NCBI RefSeq assembly: GCF_000576635.1
Contig: NZ_AVFL01000017.1
Coordinates: 62,001-126,000 of the forward strand
DNA length: 64,000 nt
Direction of reading: 5' to 3'
Source: Skermanella stibiiresistens SB22
GTDB taxonomy: Bacteria; Pseudomonadota; Alphaproteobacteria; Azospirillales; Azospirillaceae
Positions 40,753 through 49,912 of this stretch are shown in pieces. The notes under the pieces are model-generated. The model did no database searches and was not told the origin of the DNA. It saw only the letters and a list, made by a program, of their open reading frames with translations. The position numbers and the translations under genes were made by a program. How positions within the stretch are numbered: position 1 is the first letter of the stretch; each line of letters begins with the position of its first letter.

Positions 40753-40781
40753 TTGCTAAATGGAACAACGTTCCATATAAA
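40753..40781 (+). promoter_or_regulatory. Aldo/keto reductase promoter with TetR operator in its spacer
   Basis: TTGCTA (40753-40758) and TATAAA (40776-40781) are -35/-10-like hexamers separated by exactly 17 bp. The last 15 bp of that spacer is the perfect palindrome TGGAACAACGTTCCA (40761-40775). A second, imperfect site CGGAC-GCTA-GTTCCG follows at 40782-40796. Repressor binding would block polymerase directly. Confidence 0.7.
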
Positions 40782-40848
40782 CGGACGCTAGTTCCGCTTC
40801 ACATATAGAGGGTTTGCTGGAACTCCGCCAGCCCCCAGGGAGAAGACC

Positions 40849-41883
40849 ATGCGTCACCGCCCGCTCGGCCGCACCGGCATCCATGTCAGCCCCTATTGCC
40901 TAGGCGCCATGATGTTCGGGAAAGTGGCCAACGCCGATCATGACGAGTGCGTTCGCATCGTCCACAAGGCCCTCGACTTCGGCATCAACTTCATCGACAC
41001 CGCCGATGCCTATAGCCAGGGTGATTCCGAGGTCATCGTCGGCAAGGCGTTGAAGGGACGGCGGGATCATGTCGTGCTCGCCACCAAGGCTTCCCTGCCG
41101 ATGGGCGACGATCCGAACCAGTGCGGCGGTTCGCGGCGCTGGATCACGCGCGCCGTCGAGGATTCGCTGCGACGCCTCCAGACGGATCATATCGACGTGT
41201 ACCAGATCCACCGGCCGTCGCCGGAAACCGATGTGGAGGAAACGCTGTCGGTGCTCACCGACCTGACGCGGGCGGGCAAGATCCGCGCGTTCGGGGCGTC
41301 GACCTTTCCCGCGTCCGACATCGTGGAGGCACAGTGGATCGCCGAACGCCGTGGGTTGGCGCGCTTCCGTACCGAACAGCCGCCCTATTCGATCCTCAAC
41401 CGGTCGATCGAGCGCGAGGTGCTTCCGACCTGCCAACGTTTCGGAATGGGCGTGATGGCTTGGAGCCCGCTGGCGAAGGGCATGCTCACCGGCAAGTACC
41501 GGAAGGGCGAGCGGCAGCCGGACTCGCTGCGGGTGAAGTTCTTCCCGAAGGCGATGTCCGACGAAGGAAGCCTCAACGCGGTCGAGAAGTTGATTCCAGT
41601 GGCGGAAAGCGCTGGCATCTCACTGATGCACATGGCGCTGGCCTTCGTGGTATCGCATCCGGCGCTCACCGCGGCGATCATCGGCCCGCGCACCCTGGAG
41701 CAACTCGACGGCCTGCTGGCCGGCGCGGAGGTGGTGCTGACGGACGAGATCCTGGATCGGATTGACGGGATCGTGCCGCCGGGTGTCGATGTGGCTCCGC
41801 TCGAGAGAGCGGCCTACTCGCCGCCATCGATCATCCAGACGGCATCACGCCGTCGTCCGATCGTGGAGCGGGCGGCCGCCTGA
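40849..41883 (+). CDS. Aldo/keto reductase
   Basis: 344 residues, TIM-barrel NADPH-dependent reductase. The catalytic tetrad is visible: Asp and Tyr in FIDTADAYSQGDSE (about 49-60), Lys in VLATKAS and His in YQIHRP. The NADP-binding IIGPRTLEQLDG segment is near 280. GGGAG lies six bases before the ATG. Control by the divergent TetR suggests a response to reactive carbonyls or a xenobiotic ligand. Confidence 0.9.
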   Translation: MRHRPLGRTGIHVSPYCLGAMMFGKVANADHDECVRIVHKALDFGINFIDTADAYSQGDSEVIVGKALKGRRDHVVLATKASLPMGDDPNQCGGSRRWITRAVEDSLRRLQTDHIDVYQIHRPSPETDVEETLSVLTDLTRAGKIRAFGASTFPASDIVEAQWIAERRGLARFRTEQPPYSILNRSIEREVLPTCQRFGMGVMAWSPLAKGMLTGKYRKGERQPDSLRVKFFPKAMSDEGSLNAVEKLIPVAESAGISLMHMALAFVVSHPALTAAIIGPRTLEQLDGLLAGAEVVLTDEILDRIDGIVPPGVDVAPLERAAYSPPSIIQTASRRRPIVERAAA

Positions 41884-41955
41884 CGCGGGCGGATGGCCGC
41901 GACTTCCTCGGCGCCCTCACGCGAGGCCACCGATGAAAGCCGCGGCTTCGGAAGT

Positions 41956-43632
41956 TCAGGCGGCCCGGATGGTGGCGATGAAGTTGGCCACCTCGGCCCG
42001 CAGCTTCTCCGCCTCCCGCGCCAGTCCCTCGGACGCCCCGAGGACCTGGGAGGCCGCGGTGCCGGTCTCGCTGGCGGCTTCGGTCACGCCGCCGATATTG
42101 GCCGAGACCTCCTCCGTGCCGCGCGCCGCCTGGCCGATGTTGGACGAGATGTCCCGCGTGGCGGCACCCTGCTCCTCGATCGCGGAGGCGATGGTCGTGG
42201 TGATCTCGTTCATCCGGCCGATGACCTTGCCGATGCCCTCGATCGCCACCTGGGCGCCGCCGGTGGCGCCTTGGATCTCCTTGACCTTCGCTTGGATATC
42301 CTCGGTCGCCTTGGCGGTCTGGGTCGCCAAGGTCTTGACCTCGCTCGCGACGATGGCGAAGCCCTTGCCGGCTTCTCCGGCGCGCGCGGCCTCGATCGTG
42401 GCGTTCAACGCCAGCAGGTTGGTCTGGCCCGCGATGCTGTTGATCAGCTCCACCACCTGACCAATCTCATCCGCAGCCCGCACCAGCGACCCCATCGTCC
42501 CATTGGTCCGCTCGGCCCGCGTCACCGCCTCGCTGGCGACTTGGCTGGATATGGTGATCTGGCGGCCAATCTCCGCGATGGAGGACGACAATTCCTCGGT
42601 CGCCGCCGCCACGGTCTGGACATTGGCGGAGGCTTGTCCCGACGCCGCGGCCACCGCCGTCGCCTGGTGGCTGGTCGTGTCGGCGGTGTCGGTCATCACG
42701 GTCGCGGTGTTCCGCATTTCGGTCGCGGCGGAGGCCACGGCCTCCACGATGCCCTTCACGTTATCCTCGAACCGATCGGCCATCCGTGCCATCGCGGCCT
42801 TGCCCTCGCGCTCCGCCTCGGCCTTCGCCAAATCCCGCTCCGCCTCCATCCGCCGCTTGTCGAGCCCATTCTCCTTGAAGACCCGTACGGCACGGGCCAT
42901 GGCGCCGATCTCGTCGGCCCGGTCCGTCCACGCGACATCGACCGTCAGATCACCCTCCGACAACCGCTCCATCGCTACGCCGATCGCCTTGAGGGGGCGG
43001 AACAGGATGCGTCCTAGCAACAGGCAGAGGCACGCCATCACCACCGTGACGACGGCGCTTATGGCGGCCACCCATTCGCTGGTGGCGTCGACCTCGGCGA
43101 AGAAGTCCGCCTTGGGCAGACCGACATAGAGCACGCCGATCACATCGCCCTTGGCGTTCTTGATCGGGTCGTAGGCGGTGAAATAGGCGGTGCCCAGGAT
43201 ATCGGCCTCGCCCCGGAAGGGAACACCGCGCTTCAGCACCGCGTCATGAACGGGACCGGGAGCCAGCTTGGTTCCGACCGCCCGGGTGCCGTCGGACTTC
43301 TGGACATTGGTCGCCACCCGCGTGTCGCCCAGGAAGATCGTGGCGGTGCCGCCGACCAAACTCTTGACGCGATCGACCGGATCGAAGAAGCCATTCAAGG
43401 CGGTGTCACCCGCCAGCAGCTTGTCGTCCTTGACCTGGAACTCGCTCCCATACTGGCGCAGCACGTCCCACGCCACGCGCATGGTCGACTCCTGCCTGTC
43501 TTGTGCGAGGCCCTCGGCGTAATCGCGTTGCGCCTTGTCATTGAATAGGTAGATGACGAAGCCAAGCGTCGCCAGGGCGGCGATGACCATGGTGGCTACT
43601 TTGGTCGACAGCGACAGTCTACGAAGAATCAT
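41956..43632 (-). CDS. Methyl-accepting chemotaxis protein with single-Cache sensor
   Basis: 558 residues from the ATG at 43632, which has GGAGG eight bases upstream. A first membrane segment (about 12-30), a periplasmic Cache-type sensor (about 35-185; [13 protein letters not shown] and [24 protein letters not shown]), a second membrane segment (about 187-210), HAMP (about 212-265) and the signalling hairpin with its tip at [36 protein letters not shown]-like residues. No C-terminal CheR pentapeptide is seen. Single-Cache sensors of this type bind small carboxylates; ligand unknown. Confidence 0.92.
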   Translation of the reverse strand: MILRRLSLSTKVATMVIAALATLGFVIYLFNDKAQRDYAEGLAQDRQESTMRVAWDVLRQYGSEFQVKDDKLLAGDTALNGFFDPVDRVKSLVGGTATIFLGDTRVATNVQKSDGTRAVGTKLAPGPVHDAVLKRGVPFRGEADILGTAYFTAYDPIKNAKGDVIGVLYVGLPKADFFAEVDATSEWVAAISAVVTVVMACLCLLLGRILFRPLKAIGVAMERLSEGDLTVDVAWTDRADEIGAMARAVRVFKENGLDKRRMEAERDLAKAEAEREGKAAMARMADRFEDNVKGIVEAVASAATEMRNTATVMTDTADTTSHQATAVAAASGQASANVQTVAAATEELSSSIAEIGRQITISSQVASEAVTRAERTNGTMGSLVRAADEIGQVVELINSIAGQTNLLALNATIEAARAGEAGKGFAIVASEVKTLATQTAKATEDIQAKVKEIQGATGGAQVAIEGIGKVIGRMNEITTTIASAIEEQGAATRDISSNIGQAARGTEEVSANIGGVTEAASETGTAASQVLGASEGLAREAEKLRAEVANFIATIRAA

Positions 43633-44053
43633 ACTCTCCACCTCCACCTGAAATCCCCGTTTCGTCTTCAGATCGCACCAGGACGGATCAGGCGAGGAAG
43701 TGATATCTCGCCACCGACTGGTTCGACAGTTTTGGGCGGCTGGATATTTGCAAAATCGATATCAGCTCATCTTGGGAAGCGAAGTATCATCAGGTCGGAT
43801 AATCCGACTTCGCGGTTTATTGCTTCCACTAAGCAATATAAAGAAATTCAGATATAAATGAAGTTGAATTTGTTAGTAAGATAGTTATGCCTAATTCATC
43901 GGATTGAAATTCCCGGACTTATGCCCATCCATGCCCTTGGTGCTAAGGCGGATAGATCCGACGATGGTGGCTAACCGGAAGGAACAGGCGCATCATCGAC
44001 AATCGCCCAATGGGCCCATCACCGCCGGCCAAGGCGGAACTGGAGGAACGACC
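43633..44053. promoter_or_regulatory. AT-rich intergenic region with two dyads
   Basis: 421 bp between the divergent chemoreceptor and hypothetical genes. The middle (43740-43910) is markedly AT-rich. It holds the palindrome GTCGGAT-A-ATCCGAC (43794-43808) and the inverted repeat TATTGCTT-CCACT-AAGCAATA (43818-43838). No T-run follows either, so operators or RNA hairpins are likelier than terminators. A short frame from 43904 leads into the next gene but its first 50 codons have no support. Confidence 0.5.
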
Positions 44054-44590
44054 ATGACGCAAACCGACCACGACATCCGTGTCAGCACGGCCCAACTGGC
44101 GAATTCATACACCGGCACCGCGACCGGGCAGCACTTCGCGATCGGCGTCGACGCCACCGATCCCGCCCACGCGGCCGGCGCCGCGACCCTGCTGGAAGGG
44201 GCGGGCGGACTATGGCACGCCTGCGGCGATCCCTTCGACGCGGCGGCGCTGACCGACCTTGGCGACCTGCTGAAGCTGGCGGTCCCCGAACTGGGACGGT
44301 TCGGCAAGCACCAGAACCACAAGGGCGAGCATGGCTACGCCTTCCGCAGCGCCACCGCCACGCTCCCGGCCACCATCGCCCCCATGACCCAGGAGGCGCT
44401 CGCCGCCAAATTCCAGCATGTCGTCGCCAACCGTCGTTTCGCGATGGTCTGCGGTGCGCGCGGTCCCGACGACCGGCATATCCTCGTCACCCTGCTGGTA
44501 GAGCGTGGCGGAATGATGCGGCCTTTGGTGCGCTTCGGCAGCGAATGGGTGGATGATCTGGCGGCGGTGACCGGCTCCCTCCCGGACTGA
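44054..44590 (+). CDS. Hypothetical protein
   Basis: 178 residues from the ATG at 44054, chosen because GGAGG sits seven bases before it. I do not recognise the family. No signal peptide or membrane segment. Ala-rich start with many Thr/Asp, a cluster of basic and His residues in GRFGKHQNHKGEHGYAF (about 76-92), then a strand-like second half (RRFAMVCGARGPDDRHILVTLLVERGG). It is alone on its strand, 54 nt before the TetR operon's promoter. Confidence 0.6.
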   Translation: MTQTDHDIRVSTAQLANSYTGTATGQHFAIGVDATDPAHAAGAATLLEGAGGLWHACGDPFDAAALTDLGDLLKLAVPELGRFGKHQNHKGEHGYAFRSATATLPATIAPMTQEALAAKFQHVVANRRFAMVCGARGPDDRHILVTLLVERGGMMRPLVRFGSEWVDDLAAVTGSLPD

Positions 44591-44644
44591 CGCGCCCGTA
44601 CGGCGTCATCACCGCGTTTCCCACGACGCTCTCCGATTCACCGC

Positions 44645-44673
44645 TTGACACCTTACCGACCGGTAAGTAACAA
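44645..44673 (+). promoter_or_regulatory. Promoter with TetR operator in the 17-bp spacer
   Basis: A perfect TTGACA -35 (44645-44650), a 17-bp spacer and a weak -10 TAACAA (44668-44673). Bases 44652-44667 form CTTACCG-AC-CGGTAAG, a 7-bp-arm palindrome filling the spacer. The ribosome site GGAGG (44684-44688) follows almost at once, so the leader would be very short. It drives the TetR-first operon, implying autorepression. Confidence 0.75.
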
Positions 44674-44693
44674 TCTGTTTCACGGAGGATGGA

Positions 44694-45389
44694 ATGGTTC
44701 GAAAGAGCGTCGCGATCAAATCGGTTCCCCGGGGCGGCGATCCAGGCCGCGCCGACAACATCCGCCAGATCATCTTCGAACGGGCCATCGATCTTTTCGA
44801 CGTCAAGGGCTTCCGCGGCACCTCGATGAACGAGATCGCCGAAGCCTGCGGTGTCAGCAAACCCGCGATCTACCACTACTTCCGCAACAAGTCGCATCTC
44901 CTGGAGATGCTCTATGAATCCATCACGTCCGAGTTCTTCCGAACGATGGAGAAGCTCGCCCACTCCACGGGCGACGCCAACGCGAGACTACGCCGGCTGA
45001 TCAGGCTCCAGACACTCCACAACATCGAGAACCGCCGGTTCCTGACCATCTTCTGGCGCGAGCGCCACGAGTTCGACGAGCTGTCGCGAACCGCCTTGGC
45101 CATCCGCGAGCGTGAGTTCGAGGCCTGGGTCATGCGCATCATCGAGGAGGGGATCGCGTCGGGCGAGTTCCGCCGGGCCGACGCCAGGACCGCCGCGTTC
45201 GGCGTCCTTGGCCTCCTGTCCACGGTCCATCGCTGGGCACCCTACACGGAACGCCGGCCCGAGGATGTGGCCGACGAGATCGCCGACCTGCTGCTGGTCG
45301 GCATGACGGAAGAAAAAGCGCCGGAACGGCGCGTCATGGGAGAAGAAACGTGCGATTTCCAAAACTGCTCGAAGGAAAAAGAGTCCTAG
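44694..45389 (+). CDS. TetR-family autoregulator heading the CoA-ligase/Liv operon
   Basis: 231 residues. HTH: TSMNEIAEACGVSKPAIYHYFRNKSHLLEML at about 43-73. The C-terminal region matches the helical ligand domain of the FadR/PsrA-like group that binds acyl-CoAs, judged only from helical pattern. The last 13 codons overlap the next gene's start by 40 bp. Its operator fills the promoter spacer just upstream. Likely derepressed by the CoA ester formed by the synthetase downstream. Confidence 0.88.
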   Translation: MVRKSVAIKSVPRGGDPGRADNIRQIIFERAIDLFDVKGFRGTSMNEIAEACGVSKPAIYHYFRNKSHLLEMLYESITSEFFRTMEKLAHSTGDANARLRRLIRLQTLHNIENRRFLTIFWRERHEFDELSRTALAIREREFEAWVMRIIEEGIASGEFRRADARTAAFGVLGLLSTVHRWAPYTERRPEDVADEIADLLLVGMTEEKAPERRVMGEETCDFQNCSKEKES

Positions 45390-46105
45390 TCACCGGCGGC
45401 GCCAGCGGGATCGGCGCCAGCGTCGCGGCGGTCTGCGCGGCGGCGGGCGCCCGGGTGGCGGTCACCGACCTCAACGGCGGCGCGGCCTCCAAGATGGCGG
45501 AAAGCCTGCCCGCCGGGGAAGCGTCCCATACGGCAATTCCCTGCGATGTCTCGTCATCCGCCTCGGTGGATGCCGCCTTCGCCCAAGCGGCGGAAACCTT
45601 CGGCGGTCTCGACGCGGTCGTCAACTGCGCCGGCATCTGGTATCCGACCAAGGACGGCCCGATCACGCGGGTCGAGGATGGCATCTGGGACAAGGTGATC
45701 TCGGTCAACCTCACCGGCACCTTCTATGTCTGCCGGGCGGCCGTCCGGCTGATGGAGGCGCAGGGGTCCGGCAGCATCGTCACCATCGCCTCGGTCGTCG
45801 CCATCACCGGCTGGGAAAAGCTCAACGCCTATTCCGCGTCCAAGGGCGGCGTGCTGTCGCTCAGCCGGGCGCTCGCCATCGAATGCGGACCCAAGAACAT
45901 CCGCGTCAATTGCATCTGCCCCGGCGTGATCGAGACGCCGATGACCGAGAAGGTGCTGGCGTACTCGAAGCCCGCCGTCCTGCCGATCGGCCGTCTCGGC
46001 AGGCCGGATGACATCGCCGGCACGGCGGCGTTCCTTTGCTCCGATTTCTCCGGCTTCACGACCGCCTCGACGGTCGTCGTCGATGGAGGGTTCAGTGCCG
46101 CATGA
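45350..46105 (+). CDS. SDR-family oxidoreductase (3-hydroxyacyl-type)
   Basis: 251 residues from a GTG with GGAG seven bases upstream. TGGASGIG nucleotide loop (about 16-23), NCAG in place of NNAG, Ser in IASVVA, and YSASK active site. Overlaps the TetR gene by 40 bp and the synthetase gene by 11 bp. In this operon it could oxidise a hydroxyl on the acid or on its CoA ester. Confidence 0.88.
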   Translation: MRFPKLLEGKRVLVTGGASGIGASVAAVCAAAGARVAVTDLNGGAASKMAESLPAGEASHTAIPCDVSSSASVDAAFAQAAETFGGLDAVVNCAGIWYPTKDGPITRVEDGIWDKVISVNLTGTFYVCRAAVRLMEAQGSGSIVTIASVVAITGWEKLNAYSASKGGVLSLSRALAIECGPKNIRVNCICPGVIETPMTEKVLAYSKPAVLPIGRLGRPDDIAGTAAFLCSDFSGFTTASTVVVDGGFSAA

Positions 46106-47678
46106 CAGGGGACAACCTGAAACGGCGGGGCTTCCGTACCTGCTCTCCGATGTCGTCGCCGACAATGTCCGATGGGTGCCCGACCAGCCGGCGCTGATCT
46201 TCGGCGACCGGACGCTGACCTGGGCCGGCTTTGGCGACAAGGTCGCCAGGATCCAGCAAGGATTGGCCGAACAGGGCGTCGTCCGGGGAACCCGCGTCGC
46301 CGTCCTGGACCGGAACTCCGACGACTACGTCCTGCTGGGCTACGCCTTGGCCGGTATGGGAGCGGTGCTGGTGCCGGTCAACATGTGGCTGCGTCCGGCG
46401 GAGATCGCGTATATCCTCAACAACTGCCAGCCGCTCCTGCTGGTCGTCGGCGCCGAGTTCCTGGCCGCCGCCCGCGAGGCGGTCGAGACGCTACAGGAGA
46501 AGCCGCGTTTCGTTTTGAGAAACGCCACGGCGGGTGACGGCGACGGCGTCGCGTGGCCGGAACTGCTGGACGCACCCCGCCGCAAGCAGGTTTCCCGCGC
46601 CCAAAGCTGGGACGACGCCCATCTCGTGCTCTACACCTCGGGCACCACGGGCCGGCCCAAGGGCGCCATCATATCGCACCGGCGTTCGGTGCTGGACGCC
46701 CTCAACGCCCTGCCGGTCTTCGGGATCAAGCAATTCGAGCGGTTCTTCTGCTACATGCCGTTGTTCCACACCGGCGCTTGGGATTACTTGAAGCTCTATT
46801 TCATGCAACGCGGCGGCGCCGTCATCGCCGAACGGTTCGAGCCGGAAAGCGCCGTCACCCAGATCGAGCGGCACCGCTGCAACGGAATGTTCGGCGTTCC
46901 CCTCGTCCTGCGTCAGATGGTCGAGAGCAAGGCGTGGTCCACGTCGGACATGTCGTCGATGCGGCTGATCGCCTACGCCAACTACGACCCGTCGACCCTG
47001 ATCCTGCGGATCGTCGACGCCTTCCGGGAGCGGGGTGCCGCCAACCTCGGTATCGCCAACGCCTATGGCTTGACCGAGGGTGGCCCCTACATCTGCATCA
47101 ACCGGCCCGAGGACGCCCTGAAACGCCCGCTGTCGATCGGGGTTCCCGTTCCGGGCCTGCAGGTCGCCCTGCTTGACGACCAAATGGCGGAGGTGCCGCG
47201 CGGCGAACTTGGCGAGATCTGCGTGCGCGGGCCCGCCCTGATGAGCGGATATCTCAACCGGCCCGAGGCCACGGCGGAAGCCTTCGCCGGCGGCTGGCTC
47301 CACACCGGCGACCTCGGCCGGATCGACGAGGACGGCTTCGTCCATCTGATCGACCGCAAGAAGGACATGATCCGTTCGGCCGGCGAGAACGTCTTCGCCA
47401 AGGAGGTCGAACTGGTCCTGATCGGCCATCCCGAGGTGCGGGACTGCGCGGTCTTCGGCTTGCCGGACGTCGACTATGGCGAGCGTGTCGTGGCCGCCGT
47501 CGTCCGTGACGGCTCCTCCGAGATCACCGGCGAGGCGCTCACCGCCTATGTCCGGAAGAAGATCGCCGGCTTCAAGGCTCCCCGTCAGGTGGTCTTCCTG
47601 GACGAGTTGCCGAAGACCCCGGCGGGCAAGATCAAGAAGCACGAAATCAAGAAGAGCTTGGCCGAACCAGCCGCTTGA
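46095..47678 (+). CDS. AMP-dependent acyl-CoA synthetase
   Basis: 527 residues from the GTG at 46095 (GGAGGG just upstream; an ATG at 46083 is also in frame). ANL-family motifs: LVLYTSGTTGRPKGA (about 173-187), YGLTEGG, the hinge Asp in TGDLGRIDEDG, RKKDMIRSAGENV and the catalytic Lys in PKTPAGKIKK near the end. It activates a carboxylic acid to its CoA thioester. Position before a Liv-type importer and two crotonase genes suggests the acid is imported and then degraded by beta-oxidation-like steps. Confidence 0.92.
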   Translation: MPHDRGQPETAGLPYLLSDVVADNVRWVPDQPALIFGDRTLTWAGFGDKVARIQQGLAEQGVVRGTRVAVLDRNSDDYVLLGYALAGMGAVLVPVNMWLRPAEIAYILNNCQPLLLVVGAEFLAAAREAVETLQEKPRFVLRNATAGDGDGVAWPELLDAPRRKQVSRAQSWDDAHLVLYTSGTTGRPKGAIISHRRSVLDALNALPVFGIKQFERFFCYMPLFHTGAWDYLKLYFMQRGGAVIAERFEPESAVTQIERHRCNGMFGVPLVLRQMVESKAWSTSDMSSMRLIAYANYDPSTLILRIVDAFRERGAANLGIANAYGLTEGGPYICINRPEDALKRPLSIGVPVPGLQVALLDDQMAEVPRGELGEICVRGPALMSGYLNRPEATAEAFAGGWLHTGDLGRIDEDGFVHLIDRKKDMIRSAGENVFAKEVELVLIGHPEVRDCAVFGLPDVDYGERVVAAVVRDGSSEITGEALTAYVRKKIAGFKAPRQVVFLDELPKTPAGKIKKHEIKKSLAEPAA

Positions 47679-47744
47679 GCGGCCTTCGAGACCTCGTCCC
47701 AAAGCGAAGAACAAACGCCAAAAAATCAAGTGGGAGGAACGGCA

Positions 47745-48932
47745 ATGGTGAACTTGCGTCCAAGTCTCGCGACCTGTCTGATCCTGGGGTTGGGCATCCT
47801 GCCGATGATCGGCGGCGGCGCCAAGGCGGCCGACGAGATCGTGATCGGCGAGATCCATCCCATCACGGGCCCCGCCACGTTCTACGGCCTGCCGGAGAGC
47901 CGCGGCGTCCAACTCGCCGCCGAGCACATCAACAAGGCCGGCGGCGTCAAGGTCGGCGGCAAGGAATACCAGATCCGCATCGCGACCGAGGATGACCAGG
48001 CGAGCCCGACCGTGGGGGTCGCGGCGCTCCGCAAGCTGGTGTCGGCCGATGTTCGCTTCATCATCGGGCCGCTGGCCAGCGGCGTCGCCCCCGCGCTGAA
48101 GCCGATCGTGGAGCGAAACGACAAGCTGACCCAGCTGATCGATGGCACGATCGCCGAGAACATGACCAACGGAAAGAACATCTTCCGCAATCAGGCGACC
48201 GTCGGCGGCTATAACGTCGCCGTCGCGGAGCTGTTCAAGGCCAAGAAATATCCATCCGTCGCCATGATGACCGACCGCTTCCACGCCGGTTTCATGAACT
48301 CGCAAAAGGATCTCGCCGGGAACCTCAAGGAACTGGGCGTCTCGATCGCCAGCGAGGATTACTACAAGCTGGGCGACACCGACTTCTCGGCGGCGCTGAC
48401 CAACCTGCGCGGCCGCAACGCCGAGGTGCTGCTGATCCGGGGCTATCCCGCCGAGGGCGCCCTGATCACCAAGCAGGCCCGCCAGCTCGGCTTCACCGGC
48501 CAAGTGGTCTGGGAGATGGTCTCGCCGCCATCCACCGTGTTGAAGAACATCACGGCCGCCGAGATGGAAGGCGTGTACAATTGCATTCCGCCGACCACCG
48601 AGGATTACGTCAAGCTGGGCGACGAGAAGGCGATAGCGCTCGATAAGGCCTATCGCGCCAAGCACAACGAAGGTCCGGGCGAGTTGACGGCGCTCAGCCA
48701 CGACGCCGTATACATCTTCAAGGCCGCCTTCGAGAAGGCCGGGTCACTGGACAACGCAGCCGTCAACAAGGCGATGGCCGCCCTCATGGTCTCGGATATT
48801 CCCGAACTGGTCACCCGCTACACGCCGCAGCCCGACGGACGCCTGTTCGCGGCGGATGGTCAGGTCGACCTGCGCGGCGAGGTCAGCGTCTGGCGCGGCG
48901 AGGCCTGGGAGCCGGCGCGTCTCACGGACTGA
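47745..48932 (+). CDS. ABC transporter binding protein, LivK/branched-chain family
   Basis: 395 residues with GGGAGG before the ATG at 47745. Sec signal ending near AKAAD (about 28). The type I fold begins EIVIGEIHPITGPATFYG and the FIIGPLASGVAPALKPI strand-loop follows. LivK relatives linked to CoA ligases often bind aromatic or short-chain acids rather than leucine, which is the inference here. Encoded 66 nt after the synthetase. Confidence 0.9.
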   Translation: MVNLRPSLATCLILGLGILPMIGGGAKAADEIVIGEIHPITGPATFYGLPESRGVQLAAEHINKAGGVKVGGKEYQIRIATEDDQASPTVGVAALRKLVSADVRFIIGPLASGVAPALKPIVERNDKLTQLIDGTIAENMTNGKNIFRNQATVGGYNVAVAELFKAKKYPSVAMMTDRFHAGFMNSQKDLAGNLKELGVSIASEDYYKLGDTDFSAALTNLRGRNAEVLLIRGYPAEGALITKQARQLGFTGQVVWEMVSPPSTVLKNITAAEMEGVYNCIPPTTEDYVKLGDEKAIALDKAYRAKHNEGPGELTALSHDAVYIFKAAFEKAGSLDNAAVNKAMAALMVSDIPELVTRYTPQPDGRLFAADGQVDLRGEVSVWRGEAWEPARLTD

Positions 48933-49012
48933 GGGCACGGACCGGACGTCGCTCCCAGCCTGAAAGACCAGCCTTCCGACCGACCAGTCTTCCATATGAT
49001 CGGAGACGAGCC

Positions 49013-49912
49013 ATGATGCTTGAACTCCTGCCTCAACAGCTTGCCAACGGGCTCGCTCTCGGCAGCACCTATGCCCTCGTGGCGCTGGGTCTGACCCTGA
49101 TCTTCGGGGTCCTGTTGATCCCCAACTTCGCCCATGGCGAATTCTACATGCTCGGCGCCTTCGTCACCTACGCGCTGGTGGCGACGGGCCTCAACTTCTG
49201 GCTCGCCATGGCCACCGCCGTGGTGCTGGTCGTCCTGATCGGCTGGATCGTGGATCGCGTGGTCTTCCAACCGGTCGCCGCGGCCCCTGGACATGATTCG
49301 GGGGGGCATGGCTCCGGATTGAGCCTGATGATCTCGGCCTTGGCCGGATCGATCATCCTCCAGCAGCTCGCGACGATCATCTGGGGGACGGAGGCCCGCA
49401 CCATTCCGGCGCCGATGACGGGCATGGTCCGGACCTCGCTGTTCACCATCACCTATCTCCAGATCACGATCATCGCCACCCTGGCGGTCGCCTGGACCGC
49501 GGTGTGGCTGGTGCTCCACCGGTCCCGGCTGGGTCTGGCGATCCGGGCGACCTCGCAGAACCGGGACGCGGCGTTGCTGATGGGCATCAGCATGACGCGG
49601 GTCCGCTTGGCCACCTTCGCCATCGGCGCCGCCCTCGGCGCCGTCGCCGGAGCCCTGCTCGGCGCCACCTTCCCCATATATCCGTCGATGGGCGTCAATC
49701 CCGTGCTCAAGGCCTTCGTCGTCCTGGTGATCGGCGGCATCGGCAGCCTGCCCGGGGCCATCGTCGGCGGTCTGGTGCTGGGGATGGTCGAAGTCATGGT
49801 GGCTGGTTACGGCTCCAGCCAGTTCCAGGACATCGGCACCTTCCTGATCCTGGTCGCCGTCCTGCTGATCAGGCCACAGGGGCTCTTCGGACGGGCGCAG
49901 GTGGAACGATGA
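49013..49912 (+). CDS. livH: ABC transporter permease LivH type
   Basis: 299 residues, about eight membrane segments. LivH landmarks: GSTYALVALGLTLIFGVLLIPNFAHGEFYMLGAF near 17-50 and the EAA loop around RATSQNRDAALLMGIS (about 180-195). A soluble loop containing AAPGHDSGGHGSG (about 91-103) is a little unusual. GGAG lies seven bases before the ATG. Overlaps livM by four bases. Confidence 0.92.
   Translation: MMLELLPQQLANGLALGSTYALVALGLTLIFGVLLIPNFAHGEFYMLGAFVTYALVATGLNFWLAMATAVVLVVLIGWIVDRVVFQPVAAAPGHDSGGHGSGLSLMISALAGSIILQQLATIIWGTEARTIPAPMTGMVRTSLFTITYLQITIIATLAVAWTAVWLVLHRSRLGLAIRATSQNRDAALLMGISMTRVRLATFAIGAALGAVAGALLGATFPIYPSMGVNPVLKAFVVLVIGGIGSLPGAIVGGLVLGMVEVMVAGYGSSQFQDIGTFLILVAVLLIRPQGLFGRAQVER

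Noticed and set aside
46491-48701. Minus-strand 736-codon frame over the CoA synthetase and LivK genes
   Set aside because: Mirror of two well-supported genes; no recognisable fold.
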